Positions 1-5,359 of a DNA stretch of 5,410 nt are shown here, one piece after another; the first letter of the stretch is position 1, and every line of letters begins with the position of its first letter. The stretch is from an uncultured Acidobacteriaceae bacterium (lineage in GTDB: Bacteria; Acidobacteriota; Terriglobia; Terriglobales; Acidobacteriaceae), in contig CALFMO010000065.1 in NCBI GenBank assembly GCA_937879855.1, positions 1 through 5,410 on the forward strand, written 5' to 3'. The position numbers and the translations under genes are program-made. The notes beneath the pieces were generated by a model, which had not been told where the DNA came from, ran no database searches, and saw nothing but the letters and a program-made list of their open reading frames with translations.

Positions 1-2
1 GA

Positions 3-313
3 AACTATCGTTTACGTAAATTATTATCACAAATCCATCCGGGCGAGATCTTGCTCGAGGAGTTCATGAAACCGCTAGATTTGAGCGCAAAAGCGCTAGC
101 GTTAGCGCTGCATGTTGATGCGCCTCGGGTGCATAAGATTATACATGGCAAACGCGCGATAACGGCGGATACAGCTATGAGATTGGCCAGGTATTTCGGC
201 ACATCGGTGGATATTTGGATGAACCTACAAAAGGACTTTGAGATCGAGGCCGCTCTTTTTAAACAAAGACGGATCGATGCGGAAGTGAACCCGTCGCGGG
301 CGCGGTGCAGTAA
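3..313 (+). CDS. higA: HigA/VapI-family antitoxin, 5'-partial, probable frameshift near its end
   Basis: The frame is open from base 3 and the gene begins upstream of the window, so the TTG at 51 is not the true start. The translation carries the family signature IHPGEILLEEF (about bases 33-65), then a helix-turn-helix with LSAKALALALHV and the motif GKRAITADTAMRLARYFGTS (148-207), ending in WMNLQKDFEIEA. HigA proteins are HTH antitoxins that neutralise a RelE-like HigB ribonuclease and repress their own operon; higB usually lies just upstream, outside this window. As written there is no stop and the frame runs into the lipoprotein gene to 899. One base added in the AACCC stretch at 288-292 gives EV-(K/N)-PVAGAVQ and a stop at 311-313, a normal HigA-like ending. 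I take this as the original gene end. Family call is firm; the frameshift reading is inference. Confidence 0.85.
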
Positions 314-335
314 AGGGAATAACAGGCTAAAGATA

Positions 336-899
336 ATGAAGTTAAACCACTTTTCGCGATGCGCGGCTGCCTGCTTAACGGCACTGGCTGCGCTTACCGC
401 CATGTCATGCGCTACAAAGAAAGCTCCTGCGAGCGCCATTGAGCCGGGTTCAACTGCGTTGTCTGCACACGTAACCTACGTGGGGGACGTCGCACGCACG
501 TGTGAAATGTCTGGTGGCGCCGCAACAATGAATGGACCGCTGCCTAGGTATCCACGGGCAACAGAGGTTGCTGCCGACCAAGATCCGGGACCCTATGGTG
601 GTTTCGTCCATCAACTGATAAGCGACGATTCATATAGCCAAGTTTCTTCCTGGTATAGGAGCAGAATGCCATTTGGCTCTGAGCGACAATGGCCGAATGA
701 CTGTGGGCCAAAGGCGATGTACCAGACGATGCAAGGTAGTGCGCTCTTCACCGTCGGCACGTTAGGCAAGGACTACAGAGCAGCGTGGGTTACGAAAGTG
801 CCGCCGGATTCGCGAGTAAAAGGTTGGCCAATCGGAAAGCAGCTACCACGAACGATCATTTTGCTCAGTGAATCAAGCGCGGCTAAGCGTAGCCGCTAG
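336..899 (+). CDS. predicted lipoprotein of unknown function
   Basis: The protein has 187 residues from ATG 336. The N-terminus looks like a type II signal peptide: basic start (MKLNHFSR), a hydrophobic alanine/leucine stretch, and TAMSC as a weak lipobox with Cys25 as the lipidated residue. A membrane-anchored periplasmic protein is therefore likely. The mature part has PRYPRATEV (about residues 68-76), then a segment ending in SSWYRSRMP, resembling small secreted proteins with a 'YPGA...YY/WYR' pattern, but I recognise no named family. An AGG at 324-326 could be a weak ribosome binding site. The frame is continuous with the upstream HigA, but a fusion is implausible because a cytoplasmic DNA-binding protein would precede a signal peptide; the independent ATG is preferred. 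The gene ends 14 bases before a strong terminator hairpin. Confidence 0.7.
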   Translation: MKLNHFSRCAAACLTALAALTAMSCATKKAPASAIEPGSTALSAHVTYVGDVARTCEMSGGAATMNGPLPRYPRATEVAADQDPGPYGGFVHQLISDDSYSQVSSWYRSRMPFGSERQWPNDCGPKAMYQTMQGSALFTVGTLGKDYRAAWVTKVPPDSRVKGWPIGKQLPRTIILLSESSAAKRSR

Positions 900-913
900 G
901 GATCGTCAAAATA

Positions 914-942
914 CGCCTGCCCTCCCGGCAGGCGCAGTCTTT
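914..942. terminator. bidirectional rho-independent terminator between convergent genes
   Basis: CGCCTGCC (914-921) and GGCAGGCG (927-934) form a perfect 8-bp GC-rich stem with a 5-base loop. On the plus strand it is followed by CAGTCTTT, on the minus strand by TATTTT. It lies between the lipoprotein stop (899) and the minus-strand gene stop (955), so it can end transcription from both sides; the T-run is better on the minus strand. Confidence 0.8.
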
Positions 943-954
943 AACACCTGGCGG

Positions 955-1479
955 TTATTTCGCTTTATTGATCCGACGGTTAGCTGAAACAATGCTGAAC
1001 CGGTTATGCTTTGGCTGTCTCAGTTCGTTCTGAAGATAATGTCGATAGGCGTTGGGCCCGCAGATTTCGTCGGGCGGAGATGCGCCTTCGCCGGCGATGC
1101 AGCGCGGATAGCGGACAGAACGCGACGCTCCTACAACGTCTCTCTCTATGATCCGCAGCAACCACCCATTACCGTCTAAGCCATATTGGTAATGGAAGAA
1201 TTTGGCCGGATAGAAGGCAGAGTCCAAGGGCCAATTGCGCTCGCGGCCAGGGTCCAACATCGAGTTTGCTGGAACCCGTTCATAAATATCGCCTTTGAGT
1301 ATGAACCGATGGTCATTGAGGTTTTGCCATCCCATGACAGCCTGAATGACTCGATGCAGTCCCCCCAACTTGGTACTTATCCCGACTTCAACTTCTCGAG
1401 TAACTGCTGGAAAAACATCTTCAAGCAAAAGAGTGACGCGAAAGATGAGTTGATAAACGGACCCAGGGCGACGCCGCAT
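955..1479 (-). CDS. plasmid pRiA4b ORF-3-like family protein
   Basis: The 174-residue protein matches the pRiA4b ORF-3-like family (also known as an IS1096 passenger-type protein) by its motif order: VYQLIFRVTLLL (8-19), STKLGGLHRVIQAVMGWQN (35-53), HRFILKGDIYE (57-67), FHYQYGLDGNGWLLRI (95-110) and YPRCIAGEGASPPDEICGP (124-142). The biochemical role of the family is unknown; members are common on plasmids and in accessory islands. The frame is open to 1590 with a TTG start and has further ATGs at 1503 and 1479. I chose 1479 because the domain begins seven residues later and GGAA lies 8 bases upstream; the ATG at 1503 with GGGA upstream is a fair alternative. Odd points: the usual 'PPIWRR' near residue 24 reads FPAVTRE, and the usual YDFGDGW reads YGLDGNGW. 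No transposase is visible nearby. The gene ends 20 bases from the bidirectional terminator. Confidence 0.85.
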   Translation of the reverse strand: MRRRPGSVYQLIFRVTLLLEDVFPAVTREVEVGISTKLGGLHRVIQAVMGWQNLNDHRFILKGDIYERVPANSMLDPGRERNWPLDSAFYPAKFFHYQYGLDGNGWLLRIIERDVVGASRSVRYPRCIAGEGASPPDEICGPNAYRHYLQNELRQPKHNRFSIVSANRRINKAK

Positions 1480-1590
1480 AGCGCTGGTTCCGAGGTTAAC
1501 CATCAGAAAAGTATCCCTACTGTGCTTTCCGATCGCGTTAGCGTGAGACACGCGCTGGCTGGCGCCTTTTGGAGCGCTCGATATTGACAA

Positions 1591-2085
1591 AACCTCCGTC
1601 CAGTTTTTTGCCGTTATCCTATTTATACGCCTGCCATCTTAAGAGCCGTACCCACCAAGGTGGCAGCGATAGCATGTGCGGCCTTTAAGTCCGTTGGCAG
1701 TCCAAGTTGCTGATGGAATTTCGTGTGTGGCTCGAGCCTCAGAGCGAGTCGTGGGATTGGACTAACCGTCGAGAACTTTGGTTAAATGAACGGCTTAGTA
1801 GCGACATAATAATCGAGACAGGTCGGGCCACAACCAGCTAACCGCTGTTTTATTTTGTGTCGGCGATCGAACGGCGCGCCTGTGTGGCAGGCGCGTGGTA
1901 ACAAGCTGGACCGTACGGATGCGGTCATGAGTGATCGGAACGATGCCGGCCTGGCGTAATGCGCTAGACTACAATTTGAGCCCATCGTGAAAATGTAGTA
2001 AGGAATGGGGCTTCTATAAACAGCGCCTTGCGTTATATGTCCCGGGTTTGCAAAATCGGGCAGGCGTTCGGCAAGACTAATTCTA
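1591..2085. other. long gap without a convincing gene
   Basis: No gene here is supported. A minus-strand frame is open from 1781 to a stop at 1623 (52 codons), ending in LKAAHAIAATLVGTALKMAGV, which looks protein-like but has no start codon; it could be the tail of a decayed gene. The same frame continues upstream to 1985 across one stop (1782-1784), but that part does not look like a real protein. A perfect 8-bp inverted repeat, CGCGCCTG (1875-1882) and CAGGCGCG (1888-1895) with loop TGTGG, can form a stable hairpin but lacks a T-run on either side, so it is not called a terminator. The promoter of the downstream toxin operon must lie near the right end, but I cannot place clear -35/-10 boxes. 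Confidence 0.4.
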
Positions 2086-2105
2086 ACTTCGGGAAATACC
2101 GAAGT
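2086..2105. promoter_or_regulatory. palindromic operator over the toxin start codon (putative)
   Basis: ACTTCGG (2086-2092) and CCGAAGT (2099-2105) are perfect 7-base arms separated by GAAATA. The right arm covers the first two bases of the toxin GTG start (2104). Type II toxin-antitoxin operons are normally repressed by their own antitoxin binding a palindrome at the promoter or start, and the XRE antitoxin two frames downstream is the obvious candidate. The same arms could also form an mRNA hairpin over the ribosome binding site (GGGA, 2091-2094). Symmetry is seen; function is inferred. Confidence 0.5.
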
Positions 2106-2445
2106 GAATAATGTACTATGGTTTGGTGGACCAACCCAAGGCCCAATCGCACGGTTCTTGAAGCGAACCCTGAGGAATCAGCCTGAGGAGCAACAGCTCG
2201 TTTTGTCCGCAATCCAAATTCTCGAAACGACGTCCCTCGACGTGCTCGCCAAAACTGGCAAGGTTGGCAAAGTTAAGGGGCCCATTCGTGAATACCGAAT
2301 AAACGCCAAAGCACATTGGATCAGAATTTTGTTAGCGCAGGGCAAAGGGACTGACATACATCTGCTTCATGTGGTCCTTAAGAAACAGAACAGGCTGGAT
2401 GCCGGTGACGTCCAGATTGCTGAGGGCAGATTTAAAAGATTATGA
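2104..2445 (+). CDS. Gp49/HigB/RelE-like toxin of a type II toxin-antitoxin pair
   Basis: The 113-residue protein fits the phage-derived Gp49-like / HigB branch of the RelE superfamily in size and motif order: a helical N-terminal half (PIARFLKRTL, 14-23), then GPIREYRI (59-66), WIRILLAQ (72-79), IHLLHVVLKKQ (85-95) and the C-terminal AEGRFKRL (106-113). Such toxins are usually ribosome-associated mRNA endonucleases; the basic residues R62, R74, K93 and K94 sit where family members carry conserved charged residues. GTG 2104 is the only reasonable in-frame start; GGGA lies nine bases upstream. The gene is followed by an XRE antitoxin, the toxin-first order usual for HigBA-like systems. Function is inferred from family and context. 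Confidence 0.85.
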   Translation: MNNVLWFGGPTQGPIARFLKRTLRNQPEEQQLVLSAIQILETTSLDVLAKTGKVGKVKGPIREYRINAKAHWIRILLAQGKGTDIHLLHVVLKKQNRLDAGDVQIAEGRFKRL

Positions 2446-2458
2446 GCCAAGTTGCTCT

Positions 2459-2465
2459 GGAGGAG
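2459..2465 (+). promoter_or_regulatory. strong Shine-Dalgarno site that sets the antitoxin start
   Basis: GGAGGAG lies nine bases before ATG 2475. The earlier in-frame ATG 2442, which overlaps the toxin stop as ATGA, would translate this site as part of its N-terminus (LEEN), a typical sign of an over-extended start. A strong site here would let the antitoxin be made in excess of the toxin, which is encoded with only a weak site. Confidence 0.65.
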
Positions 2466-2474
2466 AATCAAGAG

Positions 2475-2879
2475 ATGAAAGAGGCAATGAGAGCGAGCGA
2501 TCTAGATCGTTTCCTCTCGGCAAATCCCAAGCTAGCTAAGCGCATGAAGGAAAGACAGCCACTCGTGGCACTGGCGGTGATGCTGCTGGAGTTGCGCGCC
2601 AGGCTGGGAATGACGCAGGAAGAACTAGCTCACAAAGCGGGGTTAACACCGAGTCAGCTAAGTGAATACGAGAATGCCGCCACTGAGGGCATAGCTCTGA
2701 GGACCCTGAACCGGATAGCGCTGGCCGCTGGAGCGTCTCTTAGAATTTGCTATGACCTGCGGGATTCGGAACTTGCCGGCCGGGTCCAGTTTCACATATT
2801 GCGTCCGAACAGCGATTATGTCACAGGTGAATTCGTTGTAAATTGCAAGCGGCCACCAAGTGCGGGACTCGCTGCCTAG
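2475..2879 (+). CDS. XRE-family HTH antitoxin
   Basis: The 134-residue protein (from ATG 2475) has a Cro/CI-type helix-turn-helix at about 40-93, including TQEELAHKAGLTPSQLSEYE (47-66) and LRTLNRIALAAGASLRI (75-91). The N-terminal 35 residues are helical and charged; the C-terminal 40 residues (from about VQFHILRPN) are probably the toxin-binding or flexible part. It likely neutralises the upstream Gp49/HigB-like protein and represses the operon through the palindrome at 2086-2105. The longer start at 2442 overlaps the toxin stop (ATGA) and gives 145 residues; 2475 is preferred because of the strong ribosome binding site. Nothing is visibly damaged. A third gene starts four bases after the stop. 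Confidence 0.88.
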   Translation: MKEAMRASDLDRFLSANPKLAKRMKERQPLVALAVMLLELRARLGMTQEELAHKAGLTPSQLSEYENAATEGIALRTLNRIALAAGASLRICYDLRDSELAGRVQFHILRPNSDYVTGEFVVNCKRPPSAGLAA

Positions 2880-2883
2880 ACTC

Positions 2884-3276
2884 ATGGCGAATACTAAACG
2901 AGGCAGAGCTCCGGTGACCGCGACAGCGCCCACAAACGGCTATTCTGCAGCCCAGCTTTTTGCCAAGATTTGCAACGAACTTGTGAGGAACCGAATTCGG
3001 CATAGGGCTCTTCTCGACACTCTGATTCGCGCCAAAGTAGTCGATGACACCGATTACTTGCGTGCCTACGAAAAGGTAGAGGCGGAGGACTTCCATGCCC
3101 TAGCAGACATGTTACTTATGGAAAGGGGAGAGTTCGAACGTGCTTATTCCGGCTGGCTAAAAAAGTCGAGGTCAAAGTACGGATTCCGGCGCCACGCGAA
3201 CGTCCCACAATTGAGTTTCGATTTCGTATCAGAAGAGCCGAGGAAATCGCGGAAAAAGCGCACACCAACCAAATAG
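2884..3276 (+). CDS. unknown basic protein, third gene of the toxin-antitoxin cassette
   Basis: The 130-residue protein is not recognised. From ATG 2884 it has a basic, low-complexity N-terminus (MANTKRGRAPVTATAPTNG), a mainly helical middle (about 20-95) rich in Arg, Glu and Leu (ICNELVRNRIRHRALLDTLI), a short segment PQLSFDFVSEEP (about 108-119) and a very basic tail (KSRKKRTPTK). No signal peptide or membrane segment is visible. The start is four bases after the antitoxin stop, with no clear ribosome binding site, so translational coupling is likely; GTG 2860, inside the antitoxin gene, is an alternative. Position suggests the same mRNA as the toxin and antitoxin. It could be a third component of the system, or a cargo gene; the charge pattern would suit nucleic-acid binding, but that is a guess. 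Confidence 0.7.
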   Translation: MANTKRGRAPVTATAPTNGYSAAQLFAKICNELVRNRIRHRALLDTLIRAKVVDDTDYLRAYEKVEAEDFHALADMLLMERGEFERAYSGWLKKSRSKYGFRRHANVPQLSFDFVSEEPRKSRKKRTPTK

Positions 3277-3478
3277 AAGACAGAGCACAAACGAGAGACG
3301 GGCGATGAGGAGATCCAAGAATGTGTCTTTGCCACACGCATTGACTACAGTAGGCTTGGTCTGCGACAGACCTTTAGGCGAACCACAGCCGATCGACATT
3401 GTATCGTTATAGATGAAAGTTGAAATGCCCAGGAAGAATAGGAAAACCACTACTTAATGATGATGTTGGTCGGAACAG
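3277..3478. other. gap with a weak hairpin and tiny open frames
   Basis: A 6-bp hairpin, GGTCTG (3358-3363) and CAGACC (3367-3372) with loop CGA, followed by TTTA, could be a weak terminator for the cassette upstream. A 35-codon frame from ATG 3305 to TAG 3412 and a 14-codon frame from ATG 3413 to TAA 3457 are back to back (TAGATG), but neither resembles a known protein and neither has a good ribosome binding site. Minus-strand frames here look like shadows. I call no gene. Confidence 0.35.
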
Positions 3479-4569
3479 GTGCAGTCAAGTGCAATGAAGA
3501 GAATACATCTAACTGACGAAGACGCCAACACGATCATTAACCGAGACGAAGATCATTACTTTGAGCGGAAAGCATTACAGGCCGATGGTAAGCAATTACA
3601 AAAAGTCGCCGTTGCATTTGCAAACACTGACGGCGGCGACGTTGTTATTGGCATCGCTGACGGCAGGAACGAGGCCGATCCGGCTAAGCGGTGGGTGGGT
3701 GCTAGGAGAATTGAGGATCTAAACTCAGCTTTGCAGGCTCTATCCGAAATCGAGCCGAGTTTGAGCTTTGATTACACCATACTTTCAACGGACAGGTACC
3801 CAGGGTTCGTTTTGCAGGCTGAAGTTCAAAAGAGCTCCGAAGTACACCATACTGCGGACCGGCAAGTTTACTTACATTTAGGTGCGCAGTGTCTACCCGT
3901 GAGAGGATCTCAGCGTATTCAAGAGCTAGCATTCGCAAAAGGCGCCTCCTCATTTGAGGATCAAGTCCTTAAAGAGGTCGCACCAGAGGAGATTGTTGAT
4001 TCGAAGGAGATAACCACTTTTCTTCATGGCTATTCCCCAAAGACTGCGCCGATCGATTCGTTGTTAACCAAAATATCTTGGAGCGGTCAACCTGGTTCCC
4101 TCGCGTGTGCGGCATTTTACTGTTTGCATCTAATCCATCAACAGTCATGCCGCGCAAATGCGCTGTAAAAATCGCACGCTATGAGACGCGGGAGGATGAT
4201 CCCGAGCGCGATCACCTAAAGGACACGTTTTCAATTGAAGCTCCACTCTATCAACAAATTCACTTAGCGGTGGAGAAGGTTTCGGAAATAATGTCCGGCA
4301 TTACGATTTGGACCGCGAGCGGCCTCAAAGCCGTGGAATATCCTCCTGAAGCGATCTGGGAGATTGTAGTCAATGCAATAATCCATCGGGACTATTCTAT
4401 ATCGGATAACGCCCAGATACTGCTCTTTGACAATAGAATCGAAGTGATCAGCCCAGGCAGGCTGCCCGGTTACGTAACACCGGAGAATATCTTGGACGCA
4501 CGTTACTCCCGCAACCCAAAAATAGTTAGGGCTCTGAACCGACATTCTAAAATGACGCCCGGCGAATAG
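3479..4569 (+). pseudogene. Schlafen AlbA_2 / HATPase_c_4 ATP-binding protein, frameshifted and 3'-truncated
   Basis: Frame 2 (start GTG 3479 or ATG 3494) encodes an AlbA_2 domain: HYFERKALQADGKQ, then VAVAFANTDGGDVVIGIADG (3611-3670) and an LHLGAQCLPVRGSQ strand region. Near 4063 the homology passes into another frame (to 4569), which continues with CGILLFASNPSTVMPRKCAV and a HATPase_c_4 GHKL-type domain: YPPEAIWEIVVNAIIHRDYS (4339-4398), FDNRIEVISPGRLPGYVTPE and YSRNPKIVRALNR. One G added at 4063 (TTGGTT for TTGTT) joins the frames as DSLVNQNILERSTW, a natural reading. The usual continuation after RALNR (with a GEGLNTAF-like segment) is missing: similarity ends near 4545, where a tRNA-like sequence begins. 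These proteins are putative transcription regulators or defence-associated ATPases. The 5' half still has an open frame of 229 codons; activity is unlikely without the ATPase domain. Confidence 0.82.
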
Positions 4570-4601
4570 CTCAGCGGTAGATCACTCGCTTCACACGCGA
4601 T
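4560..4601 (+). tRNA. 5' half of a tRNA-Val(CAC)-like gene, truncated remnant
   Basis: TAGCTCAGCGGTAGA (4567-4581) matches a tRNA D-arm with U8, A9, G18, G19 and A21 in place. The D stem GCTC/GATC has one mismatch (C11-T24). The anticodon arm CTCGC-TTCACAC-GCGAT (4585-4601) has four of five pairs and a seven-base loop with U33 and anticodon CAC (4592-4594), as in tRNA-Val. The acceptor 5' strand would be CGGCGAA (4560-4566). After 4601 there is no proper T-arm (no GGTTCGA), no matching acceptor strand (TTCGCCG) and no CCA, and the sequence enters a protein-coding frame. It is therefore a non-functional relic, perhaps left by recombination at a tRNA gene. Confidence 0.55.
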
Positions 4602-4892
4602 CCGACGTCACCGGATGCTTACCCTGACAAAGTTGTGAAGAGTATTGCGACAGATTCGAAGGGCTTCTTTTCGATTGAAGGTTTAGCAACGGGTGAATAT
4701 GGCCTCAAATTCCACAAACTCGGATACAGAGTGAGCATTGATTATCTGCGTATTTGTTCCGATGCTACTTTGATATTCGATGCAACGCTCCAGAGTCTAC
4801 AAAGCACGATTGCGCATGACCCTATCCTAAATGCGCCCACCTATCTTTCCGATGGATACACTCTGCACAAATGTCTCGACCGCAAACCCTAA
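4602..4892 (+). pseudogene. carboxypeptidase-regulatory-like (CarboxypepD_reg) domain fragment lacking its start
   Basis: The frame ending at TAA 4890-4892 reads DKVVKSIATDSKGFFSIEGL (4626-4685), then ATGEYGLKFHKLGYR, the pattern of carboxypeptidase-regulatory-like domains (T-D-x-x-G-x-[FY]-x-[FI]-x-x-L-x-x-G-x-Y) found in secreted proteins and outer-membrane transporters. The open frame extends upstream only into the tRNA-like remnant, and the usual beginning of the domain (a 'V-x-G-x-V-x-D' strand) and any signal peptide are absent, so the gene appears cut at about 4602. A GTG at 4635 could serve as a start but would remove part of the domain. The tail (SLQSTIAHDPILNAPTYLSD) is unrecognised. 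I treat it as the 3' remnant of a secreted or envelope protein gene. Confidence 0.6.
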
Positions 4893-4925
4893 CAAAATGC
4901 GTTTCATCGAACGGACCTGTGATGT

Positions 4926-5109
4926 ATGAGCACGGCTATCATCCTCATGGTGCTCGCAGGCATGCTTTTCATCATCGCCCGCCAATCAAACCTCACCCGA
5001 CGAGCCGCTCAAACCAAACCCCAACGCAAATGAGCCTGACGTATTCGCAAACGGCAGCGCGGACCTCGATCCAGAGAGTGACACCGGTGAACCGAAGGGC
5101 TGGAACTAG
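4926..5109 (+). pseudogene. small membrane-anchored protein, split by a one-base shift
   Basis: ATG 4926 opens MSTAIILMVLAGMLFIIA, a single hydrophobic segment, and as written the frame then goes to a basic tail and stops at 5033 (35 residues). The +1 frame from 4981 instead reads ANQTSPDEPLKPNP, then DVFANGSADLDPESDTGEP and GWN to TAG 5107-5109: acidic, proline-rich and clearly protein-like. Removing one C from the CCC run at 4978-4980 joins them as FIIA-ANQTSPDE, giving about 60 residues: an N-terminal anchor or signal plus a hydrophilic tail. Family not recognised. Its stop overlaps that of the opposing gene. Either a decayed gene or a sequencing error; the 35-residue form may also be expressed. 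No strong ribosome binding site is seen. Confidence 0.5.
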
Positions 5110-5276
5110 GTCATCAGCGGAAGGTCGAGATAGTAGTCTTTTTCTGGGAGTCGTTCCTCGACAGCCCTAACGACGTTCGAAGGTAACCACAGCGTAATCT
5201 GCGCGCCAGCAGCGCTGAACGTCACCGAGTTGTTGGCCGTGTTAGTGCTAACCACTGTAAATTTTACTTGGTGCAT
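5106..5276 (-). CDS. small unknown protein of 56 residues
   Basis: On the minus strand, ATG at 5276 is preceded by AAGG five bases upstream, a good ribosome binding site. The protein reads MHQVKFTVVSTNTANNSVTF, continues with a short beta-like stretch (AQITLWLPSNVV, 26-37), and ends ERLPEKDYYLDLPLMT with stop at 5106-5108. The ending resembles the 'GKEYYVDF' ends of small phage-type proteins, but this is a loose likeness and I name no family. No signal or membrane segment is visible. It converges on the gene at 4926-5109, the two stops sharing CTAG. The upstream gap holds a terminator for a further minus-strand gene, so it is probably transcribed alone. Confidence 0.55.
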   Translation of the reverse strand: MHQVKFTVVSTNTANNSVTFSAAGAQITLWLPSNVVRAVEERLPEKDYYLDLPLMT

Positions 5277-5335
5277 GGATGCCTTATCTACTTCCCCGCG
5301 CCTGGAACTGCTTACAATCGCATTGAGCGAGCGTG

Positions 5336-5356
5336 TTAAAAACCCCAGCCGGAGTT
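5336..5356 (-). terminator. rho-independent terminator, minus strand
   Basis: Read on the minus strand, AACTCC-GGCT-GGGGTT forms a 6-bp stem (one G-T pair) with a four-base loop, followed by TTTAA so that five Ts follow the GGGG. It lies just past the stop at 5360-5362 of a minus-strand frame entering from the window edge, the right place to end that transcript. Confidence 0.5.
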
Positions 5357-5359
5357 ACC

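Noticed and set aside
1186..1587. Plus-strand open frame of 133 codons
   Set aside because: It lies opposite the pRiA4b-like gene, whose translation matches a known family; the plus-strand product does not.
911..1635. An 11-base direct repeat, ATACGCCTGCC, at 911-921 and 1625-1635 flanking the pRiA4b-like gene
   Set aside because: A few exact 11-base repeats are expected by chance in a window this size, and there are no inverted ends or transposase to support an element boundary.
1875..1895. 8-bp perfect hairpin as a terminator
   Set aside because: No T-run follows on either strand and no gene ends nearby.
1842..1945. Short plus-strand frame ending NKLDRTDAVMSDRNDAGLA
   Set aside because: No credible start codon, and the upstream part of the frame looks random.
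1782..1985. Minus-strand open frame of 67 codons
   Set aside because: Composition is not protein-like, there is no ribosome binding site and it spans a hairpin.
4871..5170. Plus-strand frame of 99 codons
   Set aside because: It overlaps the better-supported small membrane protein and the opposing 56-residue gene, and its histidine/proline/arginine-rich product looks like a frame shadow.
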